From positions 1 to 64,000 of the forward strand of contig SWDT01000564.1 in assembly GCA_009193035.1 (NCBI GenBank): a stretch of 64,000 bases of DNA. The letters run 5' to 3'. Below, in pieces: positions 11,353 to 22,744 of the stretch. Below the pieces are notes generated by a model that saw nothing but the letters and a program-made list of their open reading frames with translations, searched no databases and had not been told where the DNA came from. Origin of the DNA: Halicephalobus mephisto (taxonomy: Eukaryota; Nematoda; Chromadorea; Rhabditida; Panagrolaimidae). Both the position numbers and the translations under genes were made by a program. Each line of letters opens with the position of its first letter. The first letter of the stretch is position 1.

Positions 11353-12410
11353 TCAATAAATTCGAATTCCAGAATGACTGCCAATTGCTACAGTAGAGAT
11401 TAGCTTATTCTGAGAACAAGATTTGAAATTCTTTAAGAACGAGAACAATTGAGTTCGGAGTTTCTCACTCATTCCAAAAGCCGAGAATCCGAAGACTATG
11501 CCGTTGACTAATCCAGCTAGGTTGATGATCAAGGCATTCCAAAACGTGTATCCGAGAATTGCGGGAGCTTTCAGAAACATCAGTCCATTTATCCACTGCA
11601 GAATGCAGATTAGAAAGAAGTGGATCAACTGAAATCATTTGTAAATCGTCCTCATTCAATTTTTAATTTACATAATGCTCCAAAACTTACTACTTTTATT
11701 TCGTAGGCATTCTTAGAACTACTACCATTACCGTAACCGCCGGTCATCCATTTCAGCTTGAATATCTTGATGAAAATAAAAATATACAATGCCACCAGGA
11801 TTCCGGGACCGACGACCGCCAGATAAAAAGACACATCTAATGTTGAAAAGTTCTTAATGATCAAGCAGTTACTGCACTCAAAAGTGTAGGTCATTATTAT
11901 GTGATTGAATCTTTTTCTACAACCGTTGAGTTCAGACAAAAACACAAGAACAAATGCAGCTATCCAAGCAAGAAGTGGCATTGTTTTTTTGAAGGCCTTG
12001 TGGAACTCCAAATTGAAGAAGAAACTGAATCTCTCGAAAGCAATTGAGATATTCATAAACAAAATAGCCAAGTAGAATGGAGTGTTCAGAAACGCTGTTG
12101 CCGAAGCCACAATGTCATTCGAATACAGTAATTCTGGAGAGTAAATAGAGGGAATGGAGCTCCAAGTATTTACCATACCATACCCAATATGGGCTAGAGA
12201 CATGTGAGCACTTAGAATCAGTACTTGATTCAATTTCTTATTTTTCCTTCCGACTACAATAACCACGACGAGAAGGAGATTTACCGTAATATCCAACAAG
12301 GTGAAAATCAAAGTAACAGTTCCCAGAATTACTTTGTCTTGTTGTTTCGGCGGGGATCTTCCAGAGGCGAAACACTTTCTCCAGTCTAGAGACGAAGTCT
12401 GAGTCGCCAT
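11353..12410 (-). CDS. 7TM chemoreceptor, intact copy C
   Basis: Two exons, 12410-11691 and 11628-11353, encode about 331 residues. The donor is GTA|GTAAGT and the acceptor is GATTTCAG|TTGATC, in phase 0. Seven hydrophobic segments are visible: about residues 27-52, 63-82, 98-130, 145-166, 196-222, 241-265 and 268-295. Two cysteines of the 'FECSNC' segment lie in the second extracellular loop, and the C-terminus after TM7 reads FGMSEKLRTQL, a typical start of a cytoplasmic tail. The layout and the TM2-TM3 pattern ending in an ER-F motif suggest a nematode-specific serpentine receptor, perhaps of the SRG/SRX superfamily; I could not fix the family. It would act as a G-protein-coupled receptor in sensory cilia. 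It is the only intact member of four local copies. Confidence 0.85.
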
Positions 12411-14138
12411 TTACCTATTCGAATAAAAGTAAAGTTTAAAAATAAGAGTATGATGTAAGTAGTGTTATTAGATAGATTACTATATAGATGACAAATAAAC
12501 CGTTAAAATGGATGTACGTAGCGGTTGTATTCTTACTTAGAGACTAGTATGAAAACAAAAAAATGAAATTGTACAATAGAATGATTAAAATCCAATACAA
12601 TTTAGCTGATAGACTGGTATGTCAATAGGGCAGTTAATACAAATAAAATAAATTCCGGGAATAAAGGTAATTACAGTATGGATTTTCACCAAGTTAAAAG
12701 AAAGTCGTTAAGTTGATACTAACATCGAACAATACACAATGGCTTGTTTATGTTACTATAGAAAATTTTCAAAGAAATTTGATAATGAATGCTAAGAATC
12801 ACGAAATTGTGGTTTCTCAGCGACAAAAGTAGAGTCTACTTAAATTTGTTCAATTTTACTGCGAACTACTGTAAATTTGTCAACTACAAAATGATATCCT
12901 ATGATTAATAGCATGCTGATTTGAGGTGCAATTACATTAACATGGGCATGAATGAACTTATACATGTAAATATTGGATTAGTATTCCATCTTCTGAAAAC
13001 AACGAAGAAAAACTGCACAATCCTATGGGGAAGTTGATTCAGTCACAATATGACAACTAATCGATGTACAAACAGTTCTGTAAATAATGATATTATTCCT
13101 ATTGTTTTATTTGTACTATTTGTTATGAAGAGAATCGAGTTATTTTTCCTGAAGTTGTGCATAATACAATATGGTTACAGTACTACCTCAAGAGTAAAAC
13201 AAGAAATTTCTGAAAAATAATGAGTTGCACTGTTCCCAAAGAGTAGTTGTTCAAAGAAACTTCGTCACATAGACAGAGCAAGAATTACTGGAACTGGATT
13301 TAATTCGGAGAAATCTTCCAGTAAAATCAAGTCAAGGTGTGTAAGGGATTCTGACCTCTTCCCTTAATTGACAATTGTTAACTGGTCGCTTTATTCCAGC
13401 AATCAACAATACAAATTAACAACAACTCTTCGCGACTTCGTCCGGTTCTCTGTCGTCGCTCCTGTGTTCCTCTGATTCTGCCTCTTGTTTGGCGCGCAAA
13501 TTGAGTTCCTGCATCTCCCGGGTTTTCGTGTTAGGAGTCTTCTCGCTTTCTGTGACAAGGTGTGAAGTCAGTGTTGCATTCAAGACGGTTAGATAAATTG
13601 TAAATTCTTGTTTATATATGAAACATGAAGAAATCTTCGACTTTGAAAGCTGTACATATACAGAAGAAATTCAAATTTACTCGAATTAATATGAATCCAG
13701 ATAGTTCAGATGCAAGATTTCCTTTTTACGTTTGATATATTATTTATACTTTCTAGGTTATTTTTCCTGATGAAAAGAACCCTAATTAAGATAGTCCTAG
13801 TTTTCGATAATGTTATTATGATGTTAGAAAAAATTCAAAGTAATTTTTCAAGGAAAACTTTGAAGAAAAAAGTGATATAATGTGAAAGCATTTCCGTAAG
13901 GTAATAAGTTTGAAACTGGTTCTTTCTTGCAGAGTAAAATGTTGTAGGATGTTAGTCACTTCATCGTAATTCGTTTTTTCTGACCTTCAAATAAAATAGT
14001 CACATTATGAATGGAATTATGGTAGAAGTAAATAATTTCGCGTTAATCATTTATGGGAAGTCTTAGATGTAATCTATCTAATAACATCACTTACATCAAA
14101 CTCTTATTTTTAAACTTTACTTTTATTCGAATAGGTAA
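12411..14138. other. Spacer between copies C and D
   Basis: No intact gene. The two receptor copies face each other head to head across this 1.7-kb spacer, with the shared upstream segment at each end (12411-12475 and 14072-14138). A separate GC-richer block at 13433-13573 is listed on its own. Confidence 0.5.
13433..13573 (-). pseudogene. Polar coding-like fragment, possible element remnant
   Basis: On the minus strand a frame of about 47 codons is open up to a TAA at about 13425-13430. It encodes a very polar, Glu/Lys/Arg/Asp-rich sequence (for example REMQELNLRAKQEAESEEH) ending in KSCC. Its base composition is much more GC-rich than its surroundings. Just downstream on the same strand lies AT-rich DNA with the near-palindrome TTAACAATTGTCAATTAA (about 13368-13383). 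It could be the 3' end of a decayed gene or retroelement. No partner exon was found. Confidence 0.25.
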
Positions 14139-14466
14139 ATGGCGAACCAAACTTCGTCTCTAGACTGGAGAAAGTGTTTCGCCTCTGGAAGATCCCCGCC
14201 GAAACAACAAGACAAAGTAATTCTGGGAACTGTTACTTTGATTTTCACCTTGTTGGATATTACAGTAAATCTCCTTCTCGTCGTGGTTACTGTAATCGGA
14301 AGGAAAAAGAAGAAATTGACTCAAGTACGGGTTCTCGTCTTTCGGAATGAGTAGAAAATTCAGGACTCAGCTGTTCGTACTTTTCAACGATATCAAGTCT
14401 TGTTCTCAGAATCAGCTTTCTTCCAATGTACTCGTTGGTACCCATTCTAGAATTCGACTTATTTAA
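14139..14466 (+). pseudogene. Chemoreceptor pseudogene with internal deletion, copy D
   Basis: The first ~63 codons match the other copies (MANQTSSLDWRKCFASGR, through TM1 to KKLTQVR). The sequence then jumps at about 14328 to the end of TM7 (matching GFSAFGMSEK), followed by the cytoplasmic tail and 3' end. About 750 bases, including the intron, are missing. The junction is out of frame, so the product stops after 71 residues. The tail sequence (SRKFRTQL-like in the original frame) is closer to that of copy B than to copy C, which suggests exchange between copies. Confidence 0.85.
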
Positions 14467-15195
14467 TCCAATTAGAATATTGAGAAACTGAAAGGACGAC
14501 AAAGTAGATTTAAAGTGACTTTAATATAAATTTAATATGAATTCGAAGTTTGTAAAATATATATTCTGAATTAATTAGTTTTTCTTTAGGATCATCTGAA
14601 ATTTGGAAAAAAACGGCTTAAAAGTTGGTTTATCAAAAATAATAAAATATTAAAAACACTTTTTTAGAAATACTTATTTTCCACTTCAAATTTTAATAAT
14701 TTTATAATTAAATTTAAATTTCATTTTGATTTTCGAAAATATTAATTAAAAACTAATGAAAATTGAATTTTTTGTATATTAAAAAATGAGGGAATTAAAT
14801 TTTTTATTTATTAAGAAATGTGAAGATTTTAGTTTTCATATATCGAAAATATAAAATTCAATTTTTTATTTATTAGGAAATGTGAAAATATTTGTTTTTA
14901 TATATCAAAAGTATATAAATGTTTAACTTTTTATTTATTAGGAAATGTGAAAATTTTAATTTTCATATATCGAAATTATGATTTTTAAGAAAGATTTTAC
15001 TTCAAAATATTGTCCAGTAAAAATTATAGTTTTTTACTGTCTATTTAAATATTTGAAGATGCTGTAAGTTGTTTCGAAAGATCAGTTGGACTAAACTTCA
15101 TTCCTTTGAGAAACAAATCAATTATTCAAAAACCCAAAAATTTAAAAGTAAACTCAGTAATAAGAAAGACATATTGTTGTTGAAAGAACAAAAAT
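14467..15195. other. AT-rich intergenic, short repeats
   Basis: No gene seen. From about 14770 to 14970 a ~65-base unit containing 'tttttatttattaggaaatgtgaaaattttagttttcatatatcgaaa'-type sequence recurs about three times in imperfect form. Confidence 0.5.
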
Positions 15196-16621
15196 TTACT
15201 CTTCAAGAGAATCTAATTCAATGACTTCGTTCGTCAAGTCATCATCGGTCTCCTCGACGTGTTCGAAATCGCCTTCTTCGATTTTTTCGATCAATTTTTC
15301 CAATTTTTTAATTTTTTCAGTTAGTGTTTTTTTCTCGTTGTAGAGATCTTCAACATCGGCCTTGAGGTCCTGGTTGGAGTCTCTCAAGTTGGCACATTGC
15401 TGGAGGGCTTGATGGAGCTTGATTGTGAGTCTCTGTTTGTCCATTTCTAATTCGAAAATTCTTTCTGAAAATTGGTTATTTTCGGTTTCAAGTTTTTGGA
15501 TAGTCCTTTTAGACTCCAGAATCTGATTCTGGAGGTCTTCAGCAATTTCACAAGGATCATGTGAAAATTCAGGTCTGATTTCTTGAACAACATTGGTTCC
15601 GTTTTTTTCGATTTCCTGGACTCTCATGTTGACCAGTTCGGTGATCAGTCTTTCCTTTTCGTCTTCGAGCATGGCGTTTTTCCGATTCAGATCCAGAATC
15701 TCCTGCTGCATCGAGGATCTTTCGTTCACGAAGTCCTCGAATTCTGGTTTTCCTTCGATTTTGAAGCCACTACTGAAGGTGTTCAAAGACCCTCTGGCAC
15801 TTGTGGAATTCGGGCCTCTGAAGCCTAACCAAGAAGTTTGAAAAGTCGAGGCGTTGTAGAGAGGGGCTTCTCTGAATCGGATTTGGGGATTTGAAAGTGG
15901 GAAATCCCCGAAGAAATCCAATTCTGAAGAATTCTTATAAGTCTAAAATTAGCATAATTAAGAAATTTCCAAATTAGAAAAGTATTTTTAGTGTGAATTT
16001 AGCATTTTTAAATATAAATTTCGGAAGAATCTGGAAGTTTTAAATGGATTCTAAAAATGTCGACATAATTTTAGAAGGTTTCAGAAGTTGCTATTAGATT
16101 CTGAAAAAATGTAGGATTTTTACTGAATTTTAGAAAATTCTTAAAAATTCTAAAAACTTTTATAAAATCTTGGAAAATTTTAGAAATCTGCACTGGATTC
16201 TGGAAATCTTCAAAATTTTCCATTAGATTCTGAAAGAATTCAAGGTTTTCATTGAACGTTGAAAGGTTCTAGAAAATTCAATAAGATTCTAGAACCTTCT
16301 ACTGAATTCTGGATGATTCCAGAAATTTCAACAACTTTTTATTAAATTCTACTAAATTCTAGAAAATTACAGATTTTCAAAAAAATCCAGAATCTTCTAT
16401 TAAATTCTAGAAAATTTCAGAAGATCCTACTGAGCCCTCAAGGATTCCAGAACCTTCTACTAAATTGTAAAAGTTTCTAACAAGATTCTAAAATATTCCA
16501 CAAATCCTTCCTGAATCCCAAAAAATCCTACAAGATTTCAAAGAACTTCTAAATTTTTTAATTTTTAAAAAAACTTCATTTTAATTAAAATAAATTATCC
16601 AACCTCGAAATCGAAATCCAT
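15196..16621 (-). CDS. Coiled-coil protein, function unknown
   Basis: Two exons, 16621-16604 (MDFDFE) and 15942-15196, encode about 254 residues. The acceptor is AATTTTAG|ACTTAT and the phase is 0. The donor (GAG|GTTGGA) is weak. A good TTTCAG acceptor lies 27 bases before the ATG, as expected for trans-splicing. The first ~75 residues are rich in Phe, Ser and Pro and probably unstructured. From about residue 85 to 240 the sequence is a long coiled coil (repeats such as ILDLNRKNAMLEDEKERL, then KKLEKLIEKIEEG), broken by a Pro/His stretch near residue 125. The tail is acidic (DDDLTNEVIELDSLEE). I do not recognise an orthologue. A structural or scaffold role in cytoskeleton, centrosome or kinetochore is possible, but this is a guess from the coiled coil. 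Confidence 0.75.
15943..16603. repeat. TTCTAGAA-type repeat field, intron
   Basis: The single large intron of the coiled-coil gene is filled by imperfect repeats of the form 'agattctagaaaattccagaa', about one unit per 20-25 bases, with many TTCNNGAA-type palindromes. The same sequence type recurs at 19215-19960, 21165-21690, 29440-29850, 37680-38010, 46960-47160, 48560-48850 and 62535-62920. Confidence 0.7.
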
Positions 16622-17024
16622 TTTCGGAATTAATCGATTTTCTGCCAGCTGAAATATTTTCAATTTTAATAAAAACTAAAAATTTTAAATTTAAAAAAAT
16701 AAATAATTTATTAAATCGACATGGATAATTTTCACGTTTTTTAAACATTTTCTACATCACAAAAATAAGAAAAATAAGAAACTGTTTAGAAAATTATATT
16801 TCCTGAGGAGCTGAAGCCAAATGTGGACAAACAAGCCCAAATGGAAAAGGACAAACGAGGAATGACTGACCGCGGCCAGTTAAGTCCAGTCACGAAAAAC
16901 CCAAAATGGAATTGATGGATTTTCTTTGATTTCAAAAGTTGCAAAATTATCCTTTTATAAAAACTAAAAATAAAAAAATTATTCTAAAAGCAAATTTTTA
17001 AGCATTTCTTAGAAAATTTTAGGA

Positions 17025-17235
17025 TTGTAAAAAAGAGTCGGTTTTTGTACAATCGCCAGATATGCCATTTTTACCCTTTCAGAAGTTTGGTAAAATACAA
17101 GTGCGAGTCGGTGAACAGTAGTTGCCAGATATGCCGATTTTACCCTTTCGGAATTCTGATAAAAGAAAGATAAACGTGAGGGAGAACAGGGCGAGTCGGT
17201 TGTCAAATACCGTTTTCTACTCCCACTCGCTTCTG
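17025..17235. repeat. Dispersed repeat, two diverged units
   Basis: Two copies of a unit with 'gagtcggt', then 'gccagatatgcc', then 'ttttaccctttc.gaa' lie head to tail (about 17034-17090 and 17104-17155), followed by a third 'gcgagtcggttg'. Related words (gagcg...gagtcagt, ggtaaatctggca, ttttaccc) appear at 27465-27615, 33183-33490, 45823-46130 and 50190-50275, so this is one family of short interspersed sequence. Confidence 0.5.
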
Positions 17236-17734
17236 CGCGGGAATTCAAAAATTACAAAAAATCACATTATAAAAAAGTTAAAAGTAAAAATTATCTCAAC
17301 GCGAATTTTTAGAATAATAATAACTTAAAAATAAGTTGATTTTAACACAAATCATCAAATTTATTATTTTTTGATTTTTATTTATTTTAGACACGAATTC
17401 ATAAATCAAAAAAAATTAAAAAACTAAAAAATTAAAATTTTTACAAAATTTTCTCGACGCGAATTTTTGGATTTTTAAGGGTTTTAAAAATAATTATAAA
17501 AATTTTAAAAAAAATTTAATACAAATTTATTTTTTTTTAATTTTAAAATTCTAAAAAATCATTATAAAAAATTAAAATTTTTACAAAATTTTCTTGACGC
17601 GAATTTTTAGAATAATGATAAAAATTTTAAAAAGTGAATATCAAAAATAAAATTTAAATAATAATTCGTCAAATTTACAATTTTTTCTTTTTTTTCTGCA
17701 CAGGAATTTAAAAATTAAAAAATTCATTTTTTTC

Positions 17735-17895
17735 AATTATAATATTTATAAAAATATAGAAAAATAATATTTATTAAAATATAGAAAAATAATTATTATT
17801 AAAATAAAGAAAAATAATACTTATTAAAATATAAAAAATAATATTTATAAAAATAAAGAAAAATAATATTTATAAAAATATAGAAAATAATTATT
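17735..17895. repeat. Tandem repeat, ~27-bp unit
   Basis: About six copies of a unit like 'tttataaaaatatagaaaaataata' in tandem, with small length changes. No coding potential. Confidence 0.75.
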
Positions 17896-18294
17896 ATCTT
17901 TGTTGATTATTTTCGAAAAATAGGTTTTTACTTTTTTGTTTCAAAAACTCAAGGAGATAAAAGCGAAAAGACTGGTCGATGCCAGCTGACGGAACCACGT
18001 GCGAATCAGCTGCTCTTTTTCTTTCGTGAATCCAAAAAATTTCAAACAAATTGATCAAATTCGTTTTCCAGTTTGAAATCAAATATCATCATCATAAAAA
18101 TCAGAAAACGTCATAAAATTCGGAAAAATTATCTTTAATTTTTGAATTTTTCCAACCAAAACTAAAAAGTATAGAATTCAATGTTTACATAGTCTTAGAA
18201 GGTCCCAAATCAAACTGTTACAAGAAGCAACGACGTACGCAATAAAGCTCCGGAAAGACTGTCTTGACGGAATTTCTATAGCTTTCCAGTCGGG

Positions 18295-18720
18295 ACCAGA
18301 AATAAAAATTCTTGATTTATGTAATTCCAAAAAGCTCAAAAATAATATTATAATTAAAAAATAGGAATATTTATTATAAAATTCCGAAAATTTGTTTCAA
18401 CACGAATTTTTATAACTTTCCAATCGGGACCAGAAATCGAAAAATTTTTAATTTATGTAATTCCAAAAAGCTCAAAAATCATATTATAATTAAAAAATAG
18501 GAATATTTATTATAAAATTCCAAAAATTTGTTTCAACACGAATGTTTTGAATTTTCCAGTCAGGATCTAAAGCTATGGAATTTAATGTTTTTAATATGTT
18601 CTAAGGTTCCAAATCATATTATAATTAAAAAATAGGAATATTCGTCAAAAAATTTCGAAAATTTGTTTCAACACGAATTTTTATAACTTTCCAATCGGGA
18701 CCTAAAACCGTGAATTTTTT
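18295..18720. repeat. Tandem repeat, ~115-120-bp unit
   Basis: Three to four imperfect copies of a unit with the words 'caatcgggacc', 'aatttatgtaattcc', 'aaaaagctcaaaa', 'attataattaaaaaatagg' and 'tttgtttcaacacgaattt'. The last copy is partial. Confidence 0.75.
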
Positions 18721-18940
18721 TATGATTAAAAAATTTAAAAAACATCTAATTGATTTTTCAAAAATTTAGAATTTTGAATGATGTTCTGTAATTACCGTAA
18801 TTTAAACTATTTTGATTTTTATGAAAAATATTTTGTTAAATATTCCCCGGTAAATCGAGTAAATAACCATTTGAAAATCCGACAGAAAATCCATAAAATT
18901 GCTTCGTCGCCAATGAAGGCAAAAAGGACAAACTGACTCA

Positions 18941-19110
18941 CCTGAACAAGTCCGTATTCAAAACGGGTCTGTGGTCAAAAGGGGTCCGTAGTCAAAAGGG
19001 GTCTGTATTCAAATTAGTGCCCTCGTCACCTCCCCGGCCATGAACGCCGTTCGGCCAGCTTAGTCGCGCGGCTTAGCTCGCTCGCCTCGGTGTCCTCTCA
19101 CTAGTCAAGT
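18941..19110. repeat. Short tandem repeat and GC-rich block
   Basis: Four copies of a ~18-19-bp unit (GTCYGTAKTCAAAAGGG and variants) lie at about 18950-19015. A GC-rich block (about 19020-19105) with 'cggccagcttagtcgcgcggcttagctcgctcgcc' composition follows, which is unlike the surrounding AT-rich DNA and contains the near-repeat 'gcttag' twice. No gene fits it. It might be a decayed promoter or structured RNA gene. Confidence 0.5.
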
Positions 19111-19214
19111 ACTATACAAAATTACATTATTTTAAAACTTTGAAATCTGTATTTTTACAAAGTTGTTTTGACACGAATATTTAAGATGTAAAAAATTTGA
19201 TATTTTGCATTATT

Positions 19215-19960
19215 TTAAAAATTTCAACTGGATTCTGGAAGTTTTTGTGAAATTTCAGAAGCTCTTACTGGATTGTTTTAGGAACTTCTGGTAGATTCTG
19301 AGAAGTTTTTGGAATTTCTTTGAGATTTTTGAAGAAATTTCAGAAATTTATGAGGTCCTAGAAAGTCCCAGAAGCTTCTATGGAAATTTCGAAACTTTTA
19401 AAATCCCCCACTAGATTACGATATAGTCAAAAAACTTCCATAAAATTTCAGGAAATTTCGAAACTTTTAGAATCCCCCACTAGATTACGATATAGTCAAA
19501 AAACTTCCATAAAATTTCAGGAAATTTTGAAACTTTTAGAATCCCCCACTAGATTACGATATAGTCAAAAAACTTTCATAAAATTTCAGGAAATTTCGAA
19601 ATCTTCTGATGGATTCTGAACAATTTTAGGAATTTTCATCAAATTCTAAGAAAGTTCAGAAATATATGAAATTTTAAAAATCATCAGAATCCTCTACTGG
19701 ATTTCGAAATATCCTAGAAATTTTTGCAACATTCTAAAAAATTGAAAATTTTTATTAAATCCTTGAAAATTCTAAAAGCTTCTACCGGATTCTGGAATAG
19801 TCCAAAAATTGCTTAAGATTCTAGAAAATTCAGAAGCTTATGTAAAATTTTCAAGAATTCCCGAATTTCACTGGATTCTGGGAGATTCTAAAACTCCCTA
19901 TGAACTTCTTGAAAGTTTCAGAATTATTCACTAGATTCTATAGTCTCAAAAAAATCTAAA
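19215..19960. repeat. TTCTAGAA-type repeat field with 65-bp tandem
   Basis: This is the same type of sequence as the 15943-16603 intron. Inside it, 19387-19600 holds three nearly identical head-to-tail copies of a ~65-bp unit containing 'agaatcccccactagattac' and 'gatatagtcaaaaaacttc'. The open frame across these copies is only the translated repeat and is not called a gene. Confidence 0.75.
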
Positions 19961-20306
19961 TTTTTTGGTTTTACTGAATTTTGAAATTTTGTAATTTTAA
20001 AATTACTGTAAAATTTTAAAAATCTTCAAATACCCCCGATTTTTTCCGAAATTCCATCACTCAAAAAATTATTTATAGTATTTTTAATATTATTTTAATA
20101 TAGATGTTTTTGTTAAATTCCTCGAAAATAATTTTTTCCTAATTGATTTCTGATTCGATTCGGATTTTTCCGTTTGTTTACTTTGTCTTTTTTGTGGCAC
20201 GACGAAGACGGTCGTTTTAGAGGTCAAGAAAGGTCTTGAATGCCGAAAAAACGGTTGATTGGACCAGTCCTGTACCTGGACAAATTTTCGAGGGATTTGG
20301 TCAAAC

Positions 20307-20565
20307 ATTTTTTATTTCAAAATTAAAATAATTTTTTATTTTAAAAATAAGATAATTTTTTATTTTAAAATCATGATAATTTTTTATTTTCAAATTAAAA
20401 TAATTTTTTATTTTAAAAATAAGATAATTTTTTATTTCAAAATTAAAATAATTTTTTATTTTCAAATTATAATGATTTTTTTTATTTTAAAAATAAGATA
20501 ATTTTTTATTTCAAAATTATGATGATTTTTTTTATTTTAAAAATAAAACAATTTCTTTGATTTTA
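20307..20565. repeat. Tandem repeat, ~22-bp unit
   Basis: About eleven copies of 'ataattttttattttaaaa'-type units in tandem, alternating between several sub-variants (aaataagataatt, aaattaaaataatt, atcatgataatt). Its higher-order alternation suggests expansion of a two-unit block. Confidence 0.8.
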
Positions 20566-22744
20566 AAAATGTATTTTTCTAATTACAGTATATCATGTAA
20601 AATGCTGAGATTTTCTAGAATTTTTTGAACATTTTTGGAACGTTTTAGAATAATATAAACATTAAATTTTGTAATTTCAGGTCCCAACTGGAAAATTCCA
20701 AACATTGGTGTTAAAATATTTCTGGAATTTTGCAATAAATAATTTTTTTATAATATACTTTTGAATCTTAGAAATATTAAATTTCGTAATCTTAGGTCTC
20801 GATTGGAAAATTCTAAAAATTCTTGCTGAGATGATTTTTAAAATTTTTATTTTTTATTATTTAAAAAAAATTCTTATTTAATGAGTCTTTGAATTGGAGA
20901 TTTTATTTTTTCGCTCTTGAAATTTGGCGTATAGTTTGCTAAATTGATTTCTGTAATCCGTGAGAGACTTGCATCTCCAAGTTTGTTCAAGTCCCGGCGA
21001 TCGGTTCGTCGACGATTGCGAAAGTCAATGAATAAGAACGTACAAGTCCGAGAAAGTTGAGTCATCAGCTGGTGGGGCTTTTCCTTTCAATTATCGATCA
21101 TTCCTTCTGTAGCCAGTTTCAGATGATCATTATGCTAATTTTTTTAAATTTATTCAAATAGAATCTTATGCAAAGTTTCTGAAATTTTCCAGAATCCATG
21201 AGAAAATTTTTGAAATTTTTTAGAATCCATGAGAAAGTTTTTGAGATTTTTTAGAATTTCATAGAAGCTTCTGGAATATTTTAGAAACTATTCAAAGTTT
21301 TTGAAATTTTCCAGAATCCATGAGAAAGTTTCTGAAATTTTCTAGAATCTGATGGAAGCTTCTGGAATGTTATTCAAATATCCCAGAAACTAGTAAAGAA
21401 TCCTGAAATTTTATAGAATTCTATGAAGATTTCCGTAATCTCTTAAAAAATCCTAAGACTCCAGAAACTATCCAAAGATTCTGAAACCTAAAATCCCATA
21501 ACGGTTTCTGAAGCCTTGGAGAATTTTGTAAAAGTTTCTAGGATCTTCCAGAATCTTATTTAAGCGTTTCAAATGTTGATAGAAAATTACGAAACTTTTC
21601 AGAATTTTATAGAAATCCTTAAAATCATCGAAAATTCTATAGGGTTTCTGAATCTTCGAAAATCTCACGGTAAACTTCTGAATTTTGGTCTGATTAATGC
21701 CTCCACCCACTTGACCACTCCTTTTTTTCCTTTTTCCTCATGAATCGGCCAGTTTTGTCTTTTTAAATCGATTCGATCCAGGAAAAGCATGACTAACATC
21801 TTCAATTTTAAATTTTAAATTTTAAATTTTGTCAAATTTTGGGATTATTATTGCTAAATTTTTCAGAATTTATGTGATGTTTGTCTTCGTCGTGATCCGT
21901 GATCGATCGATATTGATCAAAAAGAAGCTGTTATCGGTCGTAAATTTGTCCTTTTTTAGCTTAATTTCAAAAAATCCAATTTTCTAGTCAATATTTCAAA
22001 AAACAATTTTAATCATTAATCAATAGTTTTTTTAAATGGATTTGATGAGTCTAGTGAATATAATAACTTGATTTCGGTTTTTTTGTATATCTCTAAATAG
22101 AGAAAAATAACTATTTGGGCGGGAATTTTTAGGAGCTTTTATATTAAATTAAATTTGTAAATATTTAAATATATTTAATAAAAAAGTCACAATTTTCATT
22201 TTTTATATATCAATTTATTTTCAGTTTTTTTGTATATCCTTAAGCTTAGAAAAAGGATATTTAGAAAATTTAAAAACACTAATATTGTATTTACTTTTTA
22301 AATCTTTTACTAAAAGTTATGTATGAAATCATAGGATCCTAAAAACTTATAATTTCCACATATAAACTTTTTGAATTTTAATTTTCGAAAATTTTTATAA
22401 AAATAAATCAATTTTTTTTTAAAGTTAGATTGATTTTGGAATTTTTAAATTTTTTATTTTCTTTATTAATTTTGTTATTCAATCCATCATTCATAGGAAC
22501 GTTTGCTTTTCGAAAACAAGCAAAAGTATCGATCGACGCTATGCAAATTTTGCTTCATACCTGTCGAGGAACAATTTCCAAAAGAGTACGCAATGTTTTG
22601 CTTGTTTGTTCCCCCGCGCTCCTCGCTCGAGTGCTGCCGGGTTCTGACCAGTCGAGTCTCCTGTAGTTTTGTACAATCGGGTCTCGTAACCCATTGCGAA
22701 AGGCATTGAATAACGCCAAAGTCAATTACAGTTACGAAAACAAA
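20566..22744. other. Intergenic, TTCTAGAA field at 21165-21690
   Basis: No gene supported. Positions 21165-21690 are another field of 'tttctgaaattttccagaatccatgagaaag'-like repeats. A GC-richer island near 22600-22680 has no convincing frame. Confidence 0.5.

Larger units (their letters stand above)
16622..18940. other. Repeat-rich intergenic region, no gene
   Basis: No gene can be supported. The stretch holds AT-rich low-complexity DNA plus the separately listed repeats at 17025-17235, 17735-17895 and 18295-18720. Confidence 0.55.

Noticed and set aside
19380..19619. 79-codon open frame with repeated SPTRLRYSQK
   Set aside because: It is the direct translation of a three-unit, 65-bp tandem repeat inside a repeat field; no start context, splice sites or non-repeat sequence.
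20259..20501. 80-codon Phe/Tyr/Ile/Lys-rich open frame
   Set aside because: Almost wholly translated from the ~22-bp AT tandem at 20307-20565.
22430..22709. Plus-strand frames starting in a hydrophobic stretch
   Set aside because: No acceptor or donor joins them to another exon and the first half is AT-rich low complexity.
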